DNA of 64,000 nucleotides from Tanypteryx hageni (lineage: Eukaryota; Arthropoda; Insecta; Odonata; Petaluridae), in contig CM054115.1 of the NCBI GenBank assembly GCA_028673005.1, forward strand, positions 56,716,407 to 56,780,406. The letters run 5' to 3'. The translations under genes were made by a program, and so were the position numbers. The notes beneath the pieces were generated by a model. That model saw only the letters and a list, made by a program, of their open reading frames with translations, had not been told where the DNA came from and ran no database searches. This document shows, piece by piece, positions 55,321-64,000 of the stretch (positions are counted from its first letter, which is position 1; each line of letters starts with the position of its first letter).

Positions 55321-55947
55321 AAAGGAAGAATATGAGATCCAAAACATTATTAAAAGAACACTTTGTGGCCAAGTTGCACACTTTTGCTTTTGATTTTATA
55401 TTTAAATAATTTGAATGAAATTATCGATCATAATGGCTGATAAAATATTAAAAATGGGCAACTTCTCAAACAACAAATCCTCTGATAACAGACCTCCTTC
55501 CTTCAGCAATTAATTTTTCTTCTACCCTATAACATCACATAAACTATAGCAAGCACTAAATAATGATTTTATACAAGAAATTATTTTTAAATGAGTATTT
55601 ATTAATACTTATGATATATTTCTGTGATAATTTATTGTTCACAAGCTTAAATTTAATGTTTGTTACTTTAGAGATGCAACGGTAGAATACTCCAGCTAAA
55701 TTTTGGTTGAAAAATTCATGGACATATACGGGAATGCATCTATATTTGTAACGTGTATAAAATAAATTGGTATCCACTTCACATACACATTTACAGGAAC
55801 GTAACCTGTATGTTAAGCAGACACTGCCTGTATTGCTAATGTATCAAATTATAAATTTTTACTACATTAAACTTCATAATTCATCCCTCATTGATTCACA
55901 TCAACAGTCAATAAATTTAAAAACAAGAACATAAAAAAATCTGTTAC

Positions 55948-56244
55948 CTGAATGTGCTTCTTGAGGCATTTAGAATCTGAGTAGCTTTTCATACAAATAC
56001 TACACTTCTTGGTGGTATACCACCGTGTTGGCATACCATCTTCTTCCCCTTTCCTTCGATCAAGATGTACTACTTGATGGTTACGTAACTGAGACATCTG
56101 TTTGAATCCTTTTCCACAGGTTGGGCAGCGGAAAGCACGAACTTCTCCATGTATCCTACGGTGGTTTTCCAGCCTTATCAGAGTGGCTGATTTGTATACT
56201 TTGCAATCTGGACATGTAAATAGATCTGCATCGAATTGGTGTTC
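55948..56244 (-). CDS. C2H2 zinc-finger protein, upstream exon (fingers 1 to 3)
   Basis: A 297-nt exon of 99 codons, phase 0 at both ends. The acceptor is ...GTTTGTTATCTAG on the minus strand and the donor is CACATTCAG followed by GTAACAG. It encodes finger 1 (CPDC at 11-14, His 28 and 32, with an unusual 13-residue spacing), finger 2 (CPTC at 40-43, His 56 and 60), a linker LDRRKGEEDGMPTRWYTTKK, and finger 3 (CSIC at 81-84, His 97), whose last His is in the next exon. The gene continues upstream beyond 56244; no further exon was found before 64000. Nuclear DNA-binding function is inferred from the fingers. Confidence 0.9.
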
Positions 56245-56879
56245 CTAGATAACAAACATAAATGATTTAGATTACAAACCGTTTATACTGGACCAATCAA
56301 AATCTAATACCATATTTACTCGATTGTAAGCTGACTTTATTTTACATTTTTCATTGACAGAAATATCCCTCGGCTTACAATCGAGTTAATTCTAAAAATC
56401 CGTGTCAAATTACGTCATCTTTAAAATTCAACATGACGAGATATTCTTTTATTTAATAGACATATATTTAACCAAATAATGTCAGAAAATGCATTAATGA
56501 ATGTTAATAATTGAAATTTATTAATAACAAACGGCTGAGTTCTTTCTCATCTGCTCCCACCTTGAGCTTGGAATTTTATGAGTATTCCACAGATGGCATT
56601 CCACTGCAGTTAACTCCACACATTTTGGTTTTAATCATAAAAATAGATATTTATCAAGTAAGATGTTTGTGACAACACTGCGGCAGAAAATGTGATACTT
56701 TTACTGGCATTCCATTTATATAAAAAGATGTTGCTTTCTTGTTTGCTGTGTACTGTCTCCATGACTCCAGCACTTCTCATCTCTCCTGATTATCTTGTTA
56801 GAGTGTCAAGGGGAAATTTTTTCTTTGTGACTGGTTTTAAAAAGATTTCTATTGCCCCTAAAATGCAATGAACATATTA

Positions 56880-57130
56880 TCTGGCCAAATTCAAAAGAAA
56901 AGTAATCGCGTTTGCTGAGAAGTTGTCAAATCTTGCTGCACAATGCCGCTTTGGTATTGACGAATCAAAAGTGAGACGATGGAGGGGGCAAAAGGATTTA
57001 CAAGAATGCTCAAGCAAAAAGAAAACATTTGGTGGTACGAAGTACAGATGCTACAATGACCTGGAAATAATTCTAAACCAATATGTACAGGATCTAAGAA
57101 ACAAAAGTTTACCCGTCACCAGGGCCATCC
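56880..57130 (+). pseudogene. pogo-like transposase, N-terminal CENP-B-type DNA-binding domain
   Basis: The frame reads KRKVIAFAEKLSNLAAQCRF then GIDESKVRRWRGQKDLQEC and KKKTFGGTKYRCYNDLE and ILNQYVQDLRNKSLPVTR, the helix-turn-helix and linker that recognise TIRs in pogo-like transposases. The frame is interrupted after PVTR by non-pogo sequence (AIPGYGKLERSPRALRQN). It would continue with KAREVIRDL near 58155. Confidence 0.75.
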
Positions 57131-58110
57131 CAGGGTATGGCAAATTGGAACGGTCGCCCCGGGCCCTGCGTCAAAACTGCAAGATGAAGATTGGTGCTAA
57201 GTGTGGATTAACAATCATGGTATTTGGCTAAAAAGGCATTTGAAACTAGCTACTTTTTGTCATTGTAAATCAGGCTCTCATGTCACTGACAACGGGTTTC
57301 AAACAAATGGCAAAGTACGCAGGTAATTTTGGCTTCTTATATGATTTGAAAAATTTGGAGAATTAACAGAAGATGATATGAAAAAAAGTATATAAATTTG
57401 GACAACATATTGAGTGATAAAGATTCGCATGCATCGACAGTACAGACCTTTTCTTAGAACTGCATGCGCTTCAACACCTGATCCTCCAAGGTACAAAAAG
57501 TGCATTTAAATCCTTCAGTTTCTCAAGTCATTAAATGATTCCTTCCAAAATACTCAGTGTAAAGGATTTTGTTAACAATTTCGATCACAGTAGCATGAGC
57601 AGAATGAGGTTTTCGAAACTTAGAATAATAAAAAACTATCTTAGGACAGCAATGTCCCAAGAGAGATTGTATGATTTGGCTATGTTGTCTATCAAGAGAG
57701 AAATAGCCTCAGATTTGGATTACAATGATCTGATGGCAGAGTTTACTGCAAGAAAGTAGAGGAAGTTGAATTTCTGAAAGTAGGTAGAGCAATAAACAGT
57801 GAGTTATTATTCTACATACTTTAGTATTAAGTTGACCTCACGTATTGTATGTTGTCATTCATTTGAGATGTCTGTATGTTTATATTCATATCCAAATTGC
57901 AGGTATACATGCAGTTTTCCAGAGGCATTTGCGACAGAATAATGAGCATAGATCATTATGAATCAGGCATAAATGATCAAATTATTGTTGGTTTTCCTAA
58001 CGAAGGATTTGTTTTTGTTCTTGAACTCCAGATTCCACATTTAAAAACACAATAGAAAATATATGTATATTTAAATTATACAATAAATTTTTACAATTAT
58101 TTTTAGTGCA
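57130..58110 (+). mobile_element. hAT (ZMYM1-like) fragment inside the pogo element
   Basis: The insertion begins near CAGGGTATGGCAAATTGG, a hAT-type terminus. Its frame 57535-57759 has FVNNFDHSSMSRMRFSKLRI then KNYLRTAMSQERLYDLAML and EIASDLDYNDLM, the hAT dimerisation domain as in ZMYM1-like transposases, ending in a stop. The catalytic core is missing, so an internal deletion derivative is likely. The right terminus was not located. Confidence 0.65.
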
Positions 58111-58270
58111 CGAATTATACCTGCCTGCCCATCACTATAGAAATTATTCAAAGGCTCGTGAAGTCATCAGAGATTTAAGGATGACTCCATTATAATTCAA
58201 AGTTAGCCGGAATTGGGTGCAGCTTTTTAGGTGATGATGGGCATATTCTCTTTGCCGGCATACATCAATT

Positions 58271-59026
58271 ATGCAGAAATTGCCAACTTACTACGAAGAA
58301 AAAATAATAGCATTTCAGCATTACATTATTAATTTGTGGTGTGAGAAGCAGTACCTTCTTGGGGAAATAGGAAACGCTGACCAAATGCTGGTTTACTTTG
58401 ATATGCCAGCAAACTACACCATTACCCACAAAGGGATAAAAGAGGTGAAGATATTTACTTCAGGTTGTGAGAAACAATGTGCGTCAGTAATGTTGGTTTG
58501 CACTGCTGATGGACACAAACTTCCGCCATATGTTGTTTTTAAGCATAAAACTCTACCCCAAGAAACTTTTTCAAGGAATATAGTGGTGCACACTAATGAA
58601 AAAGGGTGGATGACAGAAGATATGGTAAATGAATGGATACGAATTGTATGGCAATGTCAACCAGGAGTATTATTATGCCTTCCAAGCCTGTTACTGCTAG
58701 ATAACTTTGCGGGCCACCAGACAGAAAATGCGAAGAATGTGCTGCAACAGGGGAGGGCATATTTGGCAATTATTCTTGGGGGAATGACATCTGTACTTCA
58801 GCCACTTGATGTTAGCATAAACAACCCTTTTAAAGACAAAGTGAAAAACTTTTATAATGATTGGCTATCCTATCAAAATCATATGCTAACACCAAGTAGA
58901 CATATCAAGAGAGCCAGTTTATCACAAGTTGTGGCTTGGATAAATGCAGCTTGGCAGGATATAACAAATGTTATTGTGCATGCATTTAAAAAAATGCTCA
59001 ATTTCAAACTCTATGGATGGCACTGA
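58271..59026 (+). CDS. pogo-like transposase catalytic domain (DDD intact)
   Basis: A 251-codon frame, LPTYYEEKIIAFQHYIINLW then NADQMLVYFDMPANYTI with the first catalytic Asp. KPPxVVFKxK-type sequence follows (LPPYVVFKHKTLPQETF). LLLLDNFAGHQTENAK carries the second Asp, and GGMTSVLQPLDVSINNPFKD the third. It ends early (GWH stop); in the +1 frame the family's usual SNSMDGTEDDLVWNEDID tail continues to a stop near 59088, so one frameshift near 58995 removes the natural C-terminus. The Met at 58271 is not the original start, since the N-terminal part lies upstream of the hAT insertion. The substrate would be the TIRs of its own element. Confidence 0.8.
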   Translation: MQKLPTYYEEKIIAFQHYIINLWCEKQYLLGEIGNADQMLVYFDMPANYTITHKGIKEVKIFTSGCEKQCASVMLVCTADGHKLPPYVVFKHKTLPQETFSRNIVVHTNEKGWMTEDMVNEWIRIVWQCQPGVLLCLPSLLLLDNFAGHQTENAKNVLQQGRAYLAIILGGMTSVLQPLDVSINNPFKDKVKNFYNDWLSYQNHMLTPSRHIKRASLSQVVAWINAAWQDITNVIVHAFKKMLNFKLYGWH

Positions 59027-59344
59027 AGATGATCTGGTATGGAATGAGGACATCGACAAAGAAATGTCAATTGAAGTAGGAGAATAGTCATCAGATGAAT
59101 AAGCAGATTGTTTTTTTAATTATGTGTTTTTTGTGTGGAATTTCACAGAAACAATAAGTGGACAGTGACACCGCTATTGACAGTGTTTTTGAATCTTTGT
59201 GTATTATTAATATAGTTAATGAGGGTAATGTTTATTACTAATAAATATTTATAAGCAAAAAGAAAAGAACAAGCAATATCTATATTGTGTTTGTTCCTTG
59301 TTCCACGACAGTTTCTGCATGAGCCTTCAATTTAAATGGTACCA

Positions 59345-59515
59345 TATAACCTGGCTGGCCTTGGCAGAGGGGTGGTTAGTGTGTCTAGCTCCCAATGCCA
59401 GGGTCGCAGGTTTGAATCCCACTGAGGGCATGGTCGTATGTGCTCAATGTATATTTATTATAACACGTAATTTGGATTTAAATCTGTTTGTGTTAAATAA
59501 ATGATTGATTGACAC
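59345..59515 (+). repeat. tRNA-derived SINE, second type
   Basis: A-box-like TGGTTAGTGTG (near 59374) and B-box AGGTTTGAATCC (near 59408) at tRNA spacing, then a short body ending AAATAAATGATTGATTG. It shares no body with the other two SINE types in this window. Confidence 0.7.
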
Positions 59516-59592
59516 TTATTTTTACAGAAATTGGTTGCATAACAACAGTTTCTAAGTGAGGTACCATAGTTGCAAGGACACCATGTCCTTAA

Positions 59593-61120
59593 CCCTTAAG
59601 TAGGTGCATCATCTTTTGTAACTTAAGTAGGCGCATGGGGGTCAGAGTGAGCCCCAAACATAATGCATATTTAAATAACAATTATATGTTTTTTCCATAA
59701 TTATGATATGGAATTTAATGAAGAACATTGAAAATTTTGTTTATTAGTTACATTTTGAAATTTTATAAAACATTACCTTTTCTTGGCTTGATTTACAGTC
59801 CATTCAGAATTTAGCATAAATCTTCTACATTTGTACAAAAATTAATTCCTACTCATTAAAATATCATTCTGCAATTTTAGATAACAGATAATTTATAAGT
59901 ACTTTCAACAATAAATATGCAATAAATGACCTTTGGATAGTTTTCAAAAACACTTATCAAGCAGATATGTTTTCCACGCATTTGAAGTAATTTTCATATA
60001 AAGAGAGAAATATTTGCAATTGTTTACAGAACAATTGATTATTAACGCTATTACATTTGCAGGAAAATAAATATTGGTGAACATAAAAGCAAAAATTAAA
60101 CTTTTTCTAAATTTATTCTTGCATTTAATTGCACTTATTTACATTTCTTATACAATTCAAGCATTCATCACAAATTGTTTTCCTGTGCTTTAGACACGTT
60201 TTCCATGCATACCACACAAAATGTTTTGCACTTAATGTCTTTATTTCTTGGGCATTTTGCACACCTGGAACGCTTTTGTGCTTCTTTTCTTTCAGATGTA
60301 TCTGAAGTTGACCCAACTATTTTTGCGGCCTTGCTTCGGAGAGATCTTGGAAGATGCATAGAAGCCACCCTTTTGAAAATTTATCAGTGTACTAGATCTA
60401 ATCCAATTTCCCTCAAAAAAATTCTTCTAACAATTTTATTTGTTGGGTTATTTGATAAGAAAATCATTTGAGCATTGATCCCACCTATATCCAGAATGCA
60501 GAAAAAAGAACCAATGGCCATCACCTGCACATTCATGAGGTTGAGTATTTGCCACACATTTGATCCACTGTGTTTACATCTGATTTAGAGAAGTTGTATG
60601 TTGTTATTATTTCTGGTTCCATTGTTCCTCTGACCTTTCATCAATTTTGTCATCATTATGCATTGATGAAATAAGTATTACATTCTTTTTTTTGGGAATG
60701 TTAGAAACTAACGTCATATCATTTTGAAAAGCAAATGCACTACTCTTTTCATTTTGTTTTTTTTTGCATCTAATAGTTCCAATGGTATTTCTTTTTTGTT
60801 TTTACAAAATGTACCAAGGAATGTGATTTTTTTGGCAAGCAATTCATTTCATTTAGTTGATATTGTTCACCGACGAGTAACATTTGAAATTAGTTATTGT
60901 TATCGACTCTTACCAGAAAGGAATTATACATTTCGTAACTCTTCTGTTGAATTAAAAAAATTGTCCATAATGTTCAATAAAAAAGCAAGATGAACTTTGT
61001 TTATGCATTTAGTTTTGTAAAACCTTGTTTCAAGCATTTATATGCCTTAAATATGAGTAGAGAAACAAGAATTTATAATTCCAGTGATGTAATGTAAGTA
61101 GGCACGTGGAGGTCTAGATG
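59593..61120 (-). mobile_element. piggyBac-like element, decayed
   Basis: TTAA (59589-59592) precedes CCCTTAAGTAGGTGCATC, a piggyBac-like end. A transposase relic lies on the minus strand. A segment AAGTAGGCGCATGGGGGTC near 59626 recurs in the same orientation as AAGTAGGCACGTGGAGGTC near 61098. No clean right TTAA terminus is found. Confidence 0.6.
60125..61000 (-). pseudogene. piggyBac (PGBD-like) transposase pseudogene, C-terminal half
   Basis: Minus-strand frames give a block resembling NAQMIFLSNNPTNK (the LDI-x-x-x-NA motif region), then LPRSLRSKAAKIVG, and a Cys-rich C-terminus RCAKCPRNKDIKCKTFCVVC followed after a frameshift by CDECLN. This is the terminal zinc-binding domain of piggyBac transposases. 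Upstream (higher coordinates) fragments are heavily broken. Catalytic aspartates could not be placed. Confidence 0.65.
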
Positions 61121-61194
61121 ACACAGACACTATAAAATGCGACAATGAATATTTTAATATATAATTCTACAATTTTTGTGGGATAATTACACTT

Positions 61195-61692
61195 TAACAT
61201 AACAATAAATATTTTAAGAACATTATACTTTTTCCACATTCGCTTAATAATGCCACACATTTCTGCCAAATTTTAAATTTGTAGCACATTTAGAAGTGAA
61301 ATAACATTTATCTAATTGTTTAAATTTTAAAAATTTTTAACAGCCGCAATAACAATTTCATGGGGATATTGAAATGTTTTTTCATTCATTTACAATATGC
61401 TCTAAATAACTTTTAAATTTCAGCTCCCTAAATCGCCCCGTAGTATCTAAATATTTACCTATTTGTTTAAACTTTAAGAATTTTTAACTGCCAAACAAAT
61501 TAAAATATCAAAATTTCTATGATCCCTATTTCGTTATTTTACAAAAAAATTTCAGCTCCGTAGCTCATTCAGAAATACATAAAACTTGAAAAATTGTTTA
61601 AACAATTGCGAATTTTTAGCGGCTGCCTTGTTGAACTTTTTCAAGATTTTCGTTTATTCTAGTTGGTTTTGCACAAAATCCTATCTATGTAA
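61195..61692 (+). repeat. Third locus of the 740-bp repeat family, partial unit
   Basis: It follows the same box order (ATTTCTGCCAAATTTTAAATT; TCTAATTGTTTAAAT; ATTTCAGCTCCCTAA; TTTGTTTAAACTTTAAGAA; TTTCAGCTCCGTAGC; GTCGG-like GTTGGTTTTGCACAAAATCC) but lacks the hairpin and linker. One forward unit only, ending near AAACATTTCGAG. Confidence 0.85.
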
Positions 61693-61699
61693 AACATTT

Positions 61700-62340
61700 C
61701 GAGTATCAAATCCATGCACAAATCTGTATTGAATGCGAAAATTTTACTTTTCTTTTCGAGGTGAAAATCTTGGGCACTCGTGGCGGCCACTGAATACACC
61801 AAAATTTGGTGCAGTTTTGTTAGTCTTTTTGTGCAGAAGAGCAACAAGACATTATTTTCTCTCTGTTATCACTGAAAAAATCTGTGTCAACCGATGTAGA
61901 CAAAATACATTATGGCATGTTTGTCACTTTCTTGAATTTCTATCTCCAAAAGTATAAGTTGTAATTATAGGCTCTCACTGGCTTTTTGGTGGCAAATATT
62001 TTATTTTCTCTGAATATATCTTGTAATCGGCTTCACTGATTGTGTAAGAGGAAAAGAAAACATGGTTTCATAATTGTTGTCCACATAAAAAAAATTGTTG
62101 TAGCAACAGATGTAAGCAATATCTGAACTTGCCGCAGTATTCCAATGGATGAAACGAATGCTCTTGGTGTAATCCCATGCTCTTCTGAGAGGAATTAAAA
62201 AATGAGAAAAATGGATAAAATGAAGAAACACAGCAGCACTTAAGTATACGAAGATACTCTGAGATGACTAAAATTCTTAGGGAAACATACTTGATGGCCT
62301 ATCAAGAGCAACATTGCAGTTCCTTGGCATTGATAGCTTT
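61700..62340. other. Unassigned region
   Basis: No recognised coding sequence or repeats. Confidence 0.35.
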
Positions 62341-62345
62341 TCACT

Positions 62346-62640
62346 TTATAAAAATCTGATGTGGCCACCACATGACTTTCTCCATATCTGTAATTCTTAT
62401 ATAATAATTCTCGATTGTCCGTCCGTCCGTCTGTCTGTCTGTCCCAGTAGTTTTGGGCATTTCGCAATGGAATTAAGAGCTGAAACTTTCACAATCCTTA
62501 ATCCTCCATGAGTTGGTCCCTAGAAAAATCAAACATCCCGGAAAATGTCCCGGACTCGACTCCGGGAGACGATTATATTTTCCCATAAGTTTACACGGGA
62601 TTTTCGATTTTTCAAGGTGTAAGGTTTATTTCAGTCAGTC
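62346..62640 (+). repeat. Interspersed repeat with (CCGT/CTGT)n run
   Basis: It starts with AAAATCTGATGTGGCCACCAC (shared with 44110), followed by TGTCCGTCCGTCCGTCTGTC and a CCCGGAAAATGTCCCGGACTCG block that could form a small hairpin. Noncoding. Confidence 0.55.
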
Positions 62641-63021
62641 ATTAAAATATGTAAATATGGACCGAAATTCCCCGTTTTTGTTTTATTCGACGGCTAAAAC
62701 TATAAAATATCTTATTCTTGTGATGTTTAGATGTTACACGGAAGAATTTGTCAGAAACACGCTTATCTTTTCGAAATTTTATAACTTTTTCGTACTCTTT
62801 CCGGGTGTTGTCAAGGTGACCCACATTGTTGCCTCCGATTGAATTAGCGTCTATTAAGCCTTCAAATAGACGAAATAATTGCGTTATTCGCTACGCGCTT
62901 TTTATGAAGCATTGAAATTATAGTTGTAGCAACGTCAAACTTAATAGATAGCAAGGTAAATAATTTCAGATAACCTATAAAGCTCATTTGTATTGATTTG
63001 TATTTAAAGTAGCAGCCTTTA

Positions 63022-63050
63022 ACCCTTTGCACTCATATTTTTTCATTTGG
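63022..63050 (+). repeat. Possible piggyBac-type MITE terminus
   Basis: TTAACCCTTTGCACTCA at 63020-63036 has the TTAA-CCC form of piggyBac-like ends. No opposite terminus was found in the remaining sequence. Confidence 0.3.
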
Positions 63051-63404
63051 TGATTCCCAGCCAGCTCAGGTTTTTTCATGTTAATTATTACATTTTAACT
63101 TCTCTTATTTTCTTCTTCTAAACTGTTGGAATCCGAGGTGTAGATGGTCGTTTCTACACAAGAAATATTGTTTATAAAGAAATATTACGAGATTTTTTGG
63201 AACATATTATATGAATCTGTAAAATCTTTTTCGAATATTTCTGTATTTATTTTAATTTCTTCTTACTATCGGAATTACCCGTTGCATATATCAACAGTAC
63301 AGTCTGTGTGTCGATATATAAGTTTTCAACACACACACCCCTCAGAAGTTAAATTTAAATCACACTACAAAGTCCTGTTGATCTTCAACAGATAATTCCT
63401 CTAG

Positions 63405-63545
63405 TATTTATAAAAATTCCAAATAGGTTACATTATAATAAATATTTTAAGAAACTGAGAAAAATTTTAGACTTTACAAAGAACAGAAATAAACTCAAAC
63501 CATAGCCTTCTGATATTGGATATAGCCACAAAGCTCCAACAATTA
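63405..63545 (+). repeat. Interspersed repeat, second half of the 44110 composite
   Basis: AAATAGGTTACATTATAATAAA, GACTTTACAAAGAACAG and GCCTTCTGATATTGGATAT match 44200-44300. Confidence 0.6.
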
Positions 63546-63744
63546 AGAAAAGAAAAAGGGGCGTTACCAAGACAACTAAGCATCAATTGTTAGCAATAGT
63601 CCTCGGTAGGTGGTGGTGGCAGCTAAAAATATAAGATATCTCTTAAACAATGCATTATATGGGAAAATGTTTCAAACCAAGGTTGTAGAAAATTAAATTA
63701 CCTACAACTTTTATTCCACTACATTTTTAAATATATCAAATATT

Positions 63745-64000
63745 AAAGCAAATATTTCAAAATAATTGATAAATGACAAGAGTAAACACCCACTTCCGGT
63801 TGACCGATTTTTACCAAAAACTAATCACTTCTTCTGACTTTTATAAAAATGTTAAATATAAAATTTCATGTTGACCTGAGTAATAGTTTTTGAGTTAGAG
63901 CACCCACAAAAAGCTATCACACACACATACCGACATCGTCGAGAAAATGGTCAAAACGTGTTCAGGGGACCTCAAAAAGTGTATTTCCGTTAAAATCTCG
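63745..64000 (-). repeat. Interspersed repeat, body type 1 (inverted), truncated by the window end
   Basis: Reverse-complement order matches 5380-5600: TTCCGTTAAAATCTCG, GGTCCCCTGAACACGTTTTG, GGTGCTCTAACTCAAAAACT, and the GGTAAAAATCGGTCAACCGG block. The head module would lie beyond 64000. Confidence 0.75.

Larger units (their letters stand above)
50144..55947 (-). other. Intron (5804 nt) of the zinc-finger gene
   Basis: Bounded by GTAACAG (donor side, 55947 downward) and TTTTTCTTTTAG (acceptor, ending 50144). The insertion point is inside finger 3: CSICMKSY...LKKHIQ in the upstream exon and AVH in the downstream exon together give the H-x4-H end of one finger. The intron holds a Penelope-like foldback, a tandem repeat, an inverted SINE pair and several interspersed repeats, listed separately. 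Confidence 0.85.
56310..59100 (+). mobile_element. pogo-like DNA transposon, interrupted by a hAT fragment
   Basis: The left terminus CCATATTTACTCGATTGTAA follows TA. An internal inverted relative (GGCTTACAATCGAGTTA) is near 56374. Coding parts are 56880-57130 (DNA-binding domain) and 58120-59090 (catalytic domain). About 1 kb between them is foreign and includes a hAT C-terminal domain. No matching right terminus was found before the SINE at 59345. Confidence 0.75.

Noticed and set aside
1..64000. Viral, toxin or bacterial-type defence genes
   Set aside because: No frame showed capsid, envelope, toxin, integrase or restriction-type motifs. All long frames are accounted for by transposons or the zinc-finger gene.

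Overview
The window is AT-rich eukaryotic (animal) DNA. It has spliced C2H2 zinc-finger exons with canonical GT/AG borders, long introns, and a very dense load of DNA transposons, non-LTR retrotransposons, tRNA-derived SINEs, Penelope-like elements and microsatellites. Nothing looks bacterial: there are no operons, ribosome-binding sites or CRISPR arrays. The mix of RTE/BovB-like, CR1-like and Jockey-like LINEs, Tigger/pogo, hAT, piggyBac and GIY-YIG Penelope-like elements fits an arthropod, perhaps a chelicerate, but I cannot name the species.

One host gene can be supported. It is a multi-finger C2H2 protein on the minus strand with two consecutive coding exons (55948-56244, then 49902-50143) joined in phase 0. 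The 5.8-kb intron between them interrupts one zinc finger and contains a Penelope-derived foldback, a tandem repeat, an inverted SINE pair and other repeats. Further exons must lie outside the window or are not visible.

Layout. 1-7.5 kb: mostly unassigned AT-rich DNA, a Jockey-like LINE tail, SINE fragments, a polypyrimidine tract and a Penelope-type hairpin enclosing a hammerhead-ribozyme motif (6.7 kb). 7.9-10.5 kb: an interspersed repeat split by an RTE-type LINE with an intact 635-codon ORF and a 10-bp target-site duplication. 10.7-12.6 kb: a decayed Tigger element. 12.6-17.9 kb: an array of ~740-bp units that switches orientation near 14448 and is itself built from ~145-bp subrepeats. 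18-29.5 kb: MITEs, piggyBac and hAT fossils, a LINE interrupted by a Tigger-like MITE, a SINE, and two copies of a ~1-kb TIR element. 29.8-31.6 kb: a second locus of the 740-bp family. 32-42.5 kb: MITEs (one nested inside another), hAT, RTE and Penelope-like fossils, and large palindromes. 44.3-48.7 kb: a near-complete Tigger element with a CR1-like LINE inside its gene. 49.9-56.2 kb: the zinc-finger gene. 56.3-59.1 kb: a pogo-like transposase gene interrupted by a hAT fragment. 59.3-64 kb: SINE, piggyBac fossil, a third fragment of the 740-bp family, and modular interspersed repeats.

The most interesting structures are the inverted, higher-order 740-bp repeat family and a set of hammerhead-like motifs associated with Penelope-like sequences. 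All coordinates and alignments were read by eye, so repeat edges are approximate unless a TIR or target duplication is stated.
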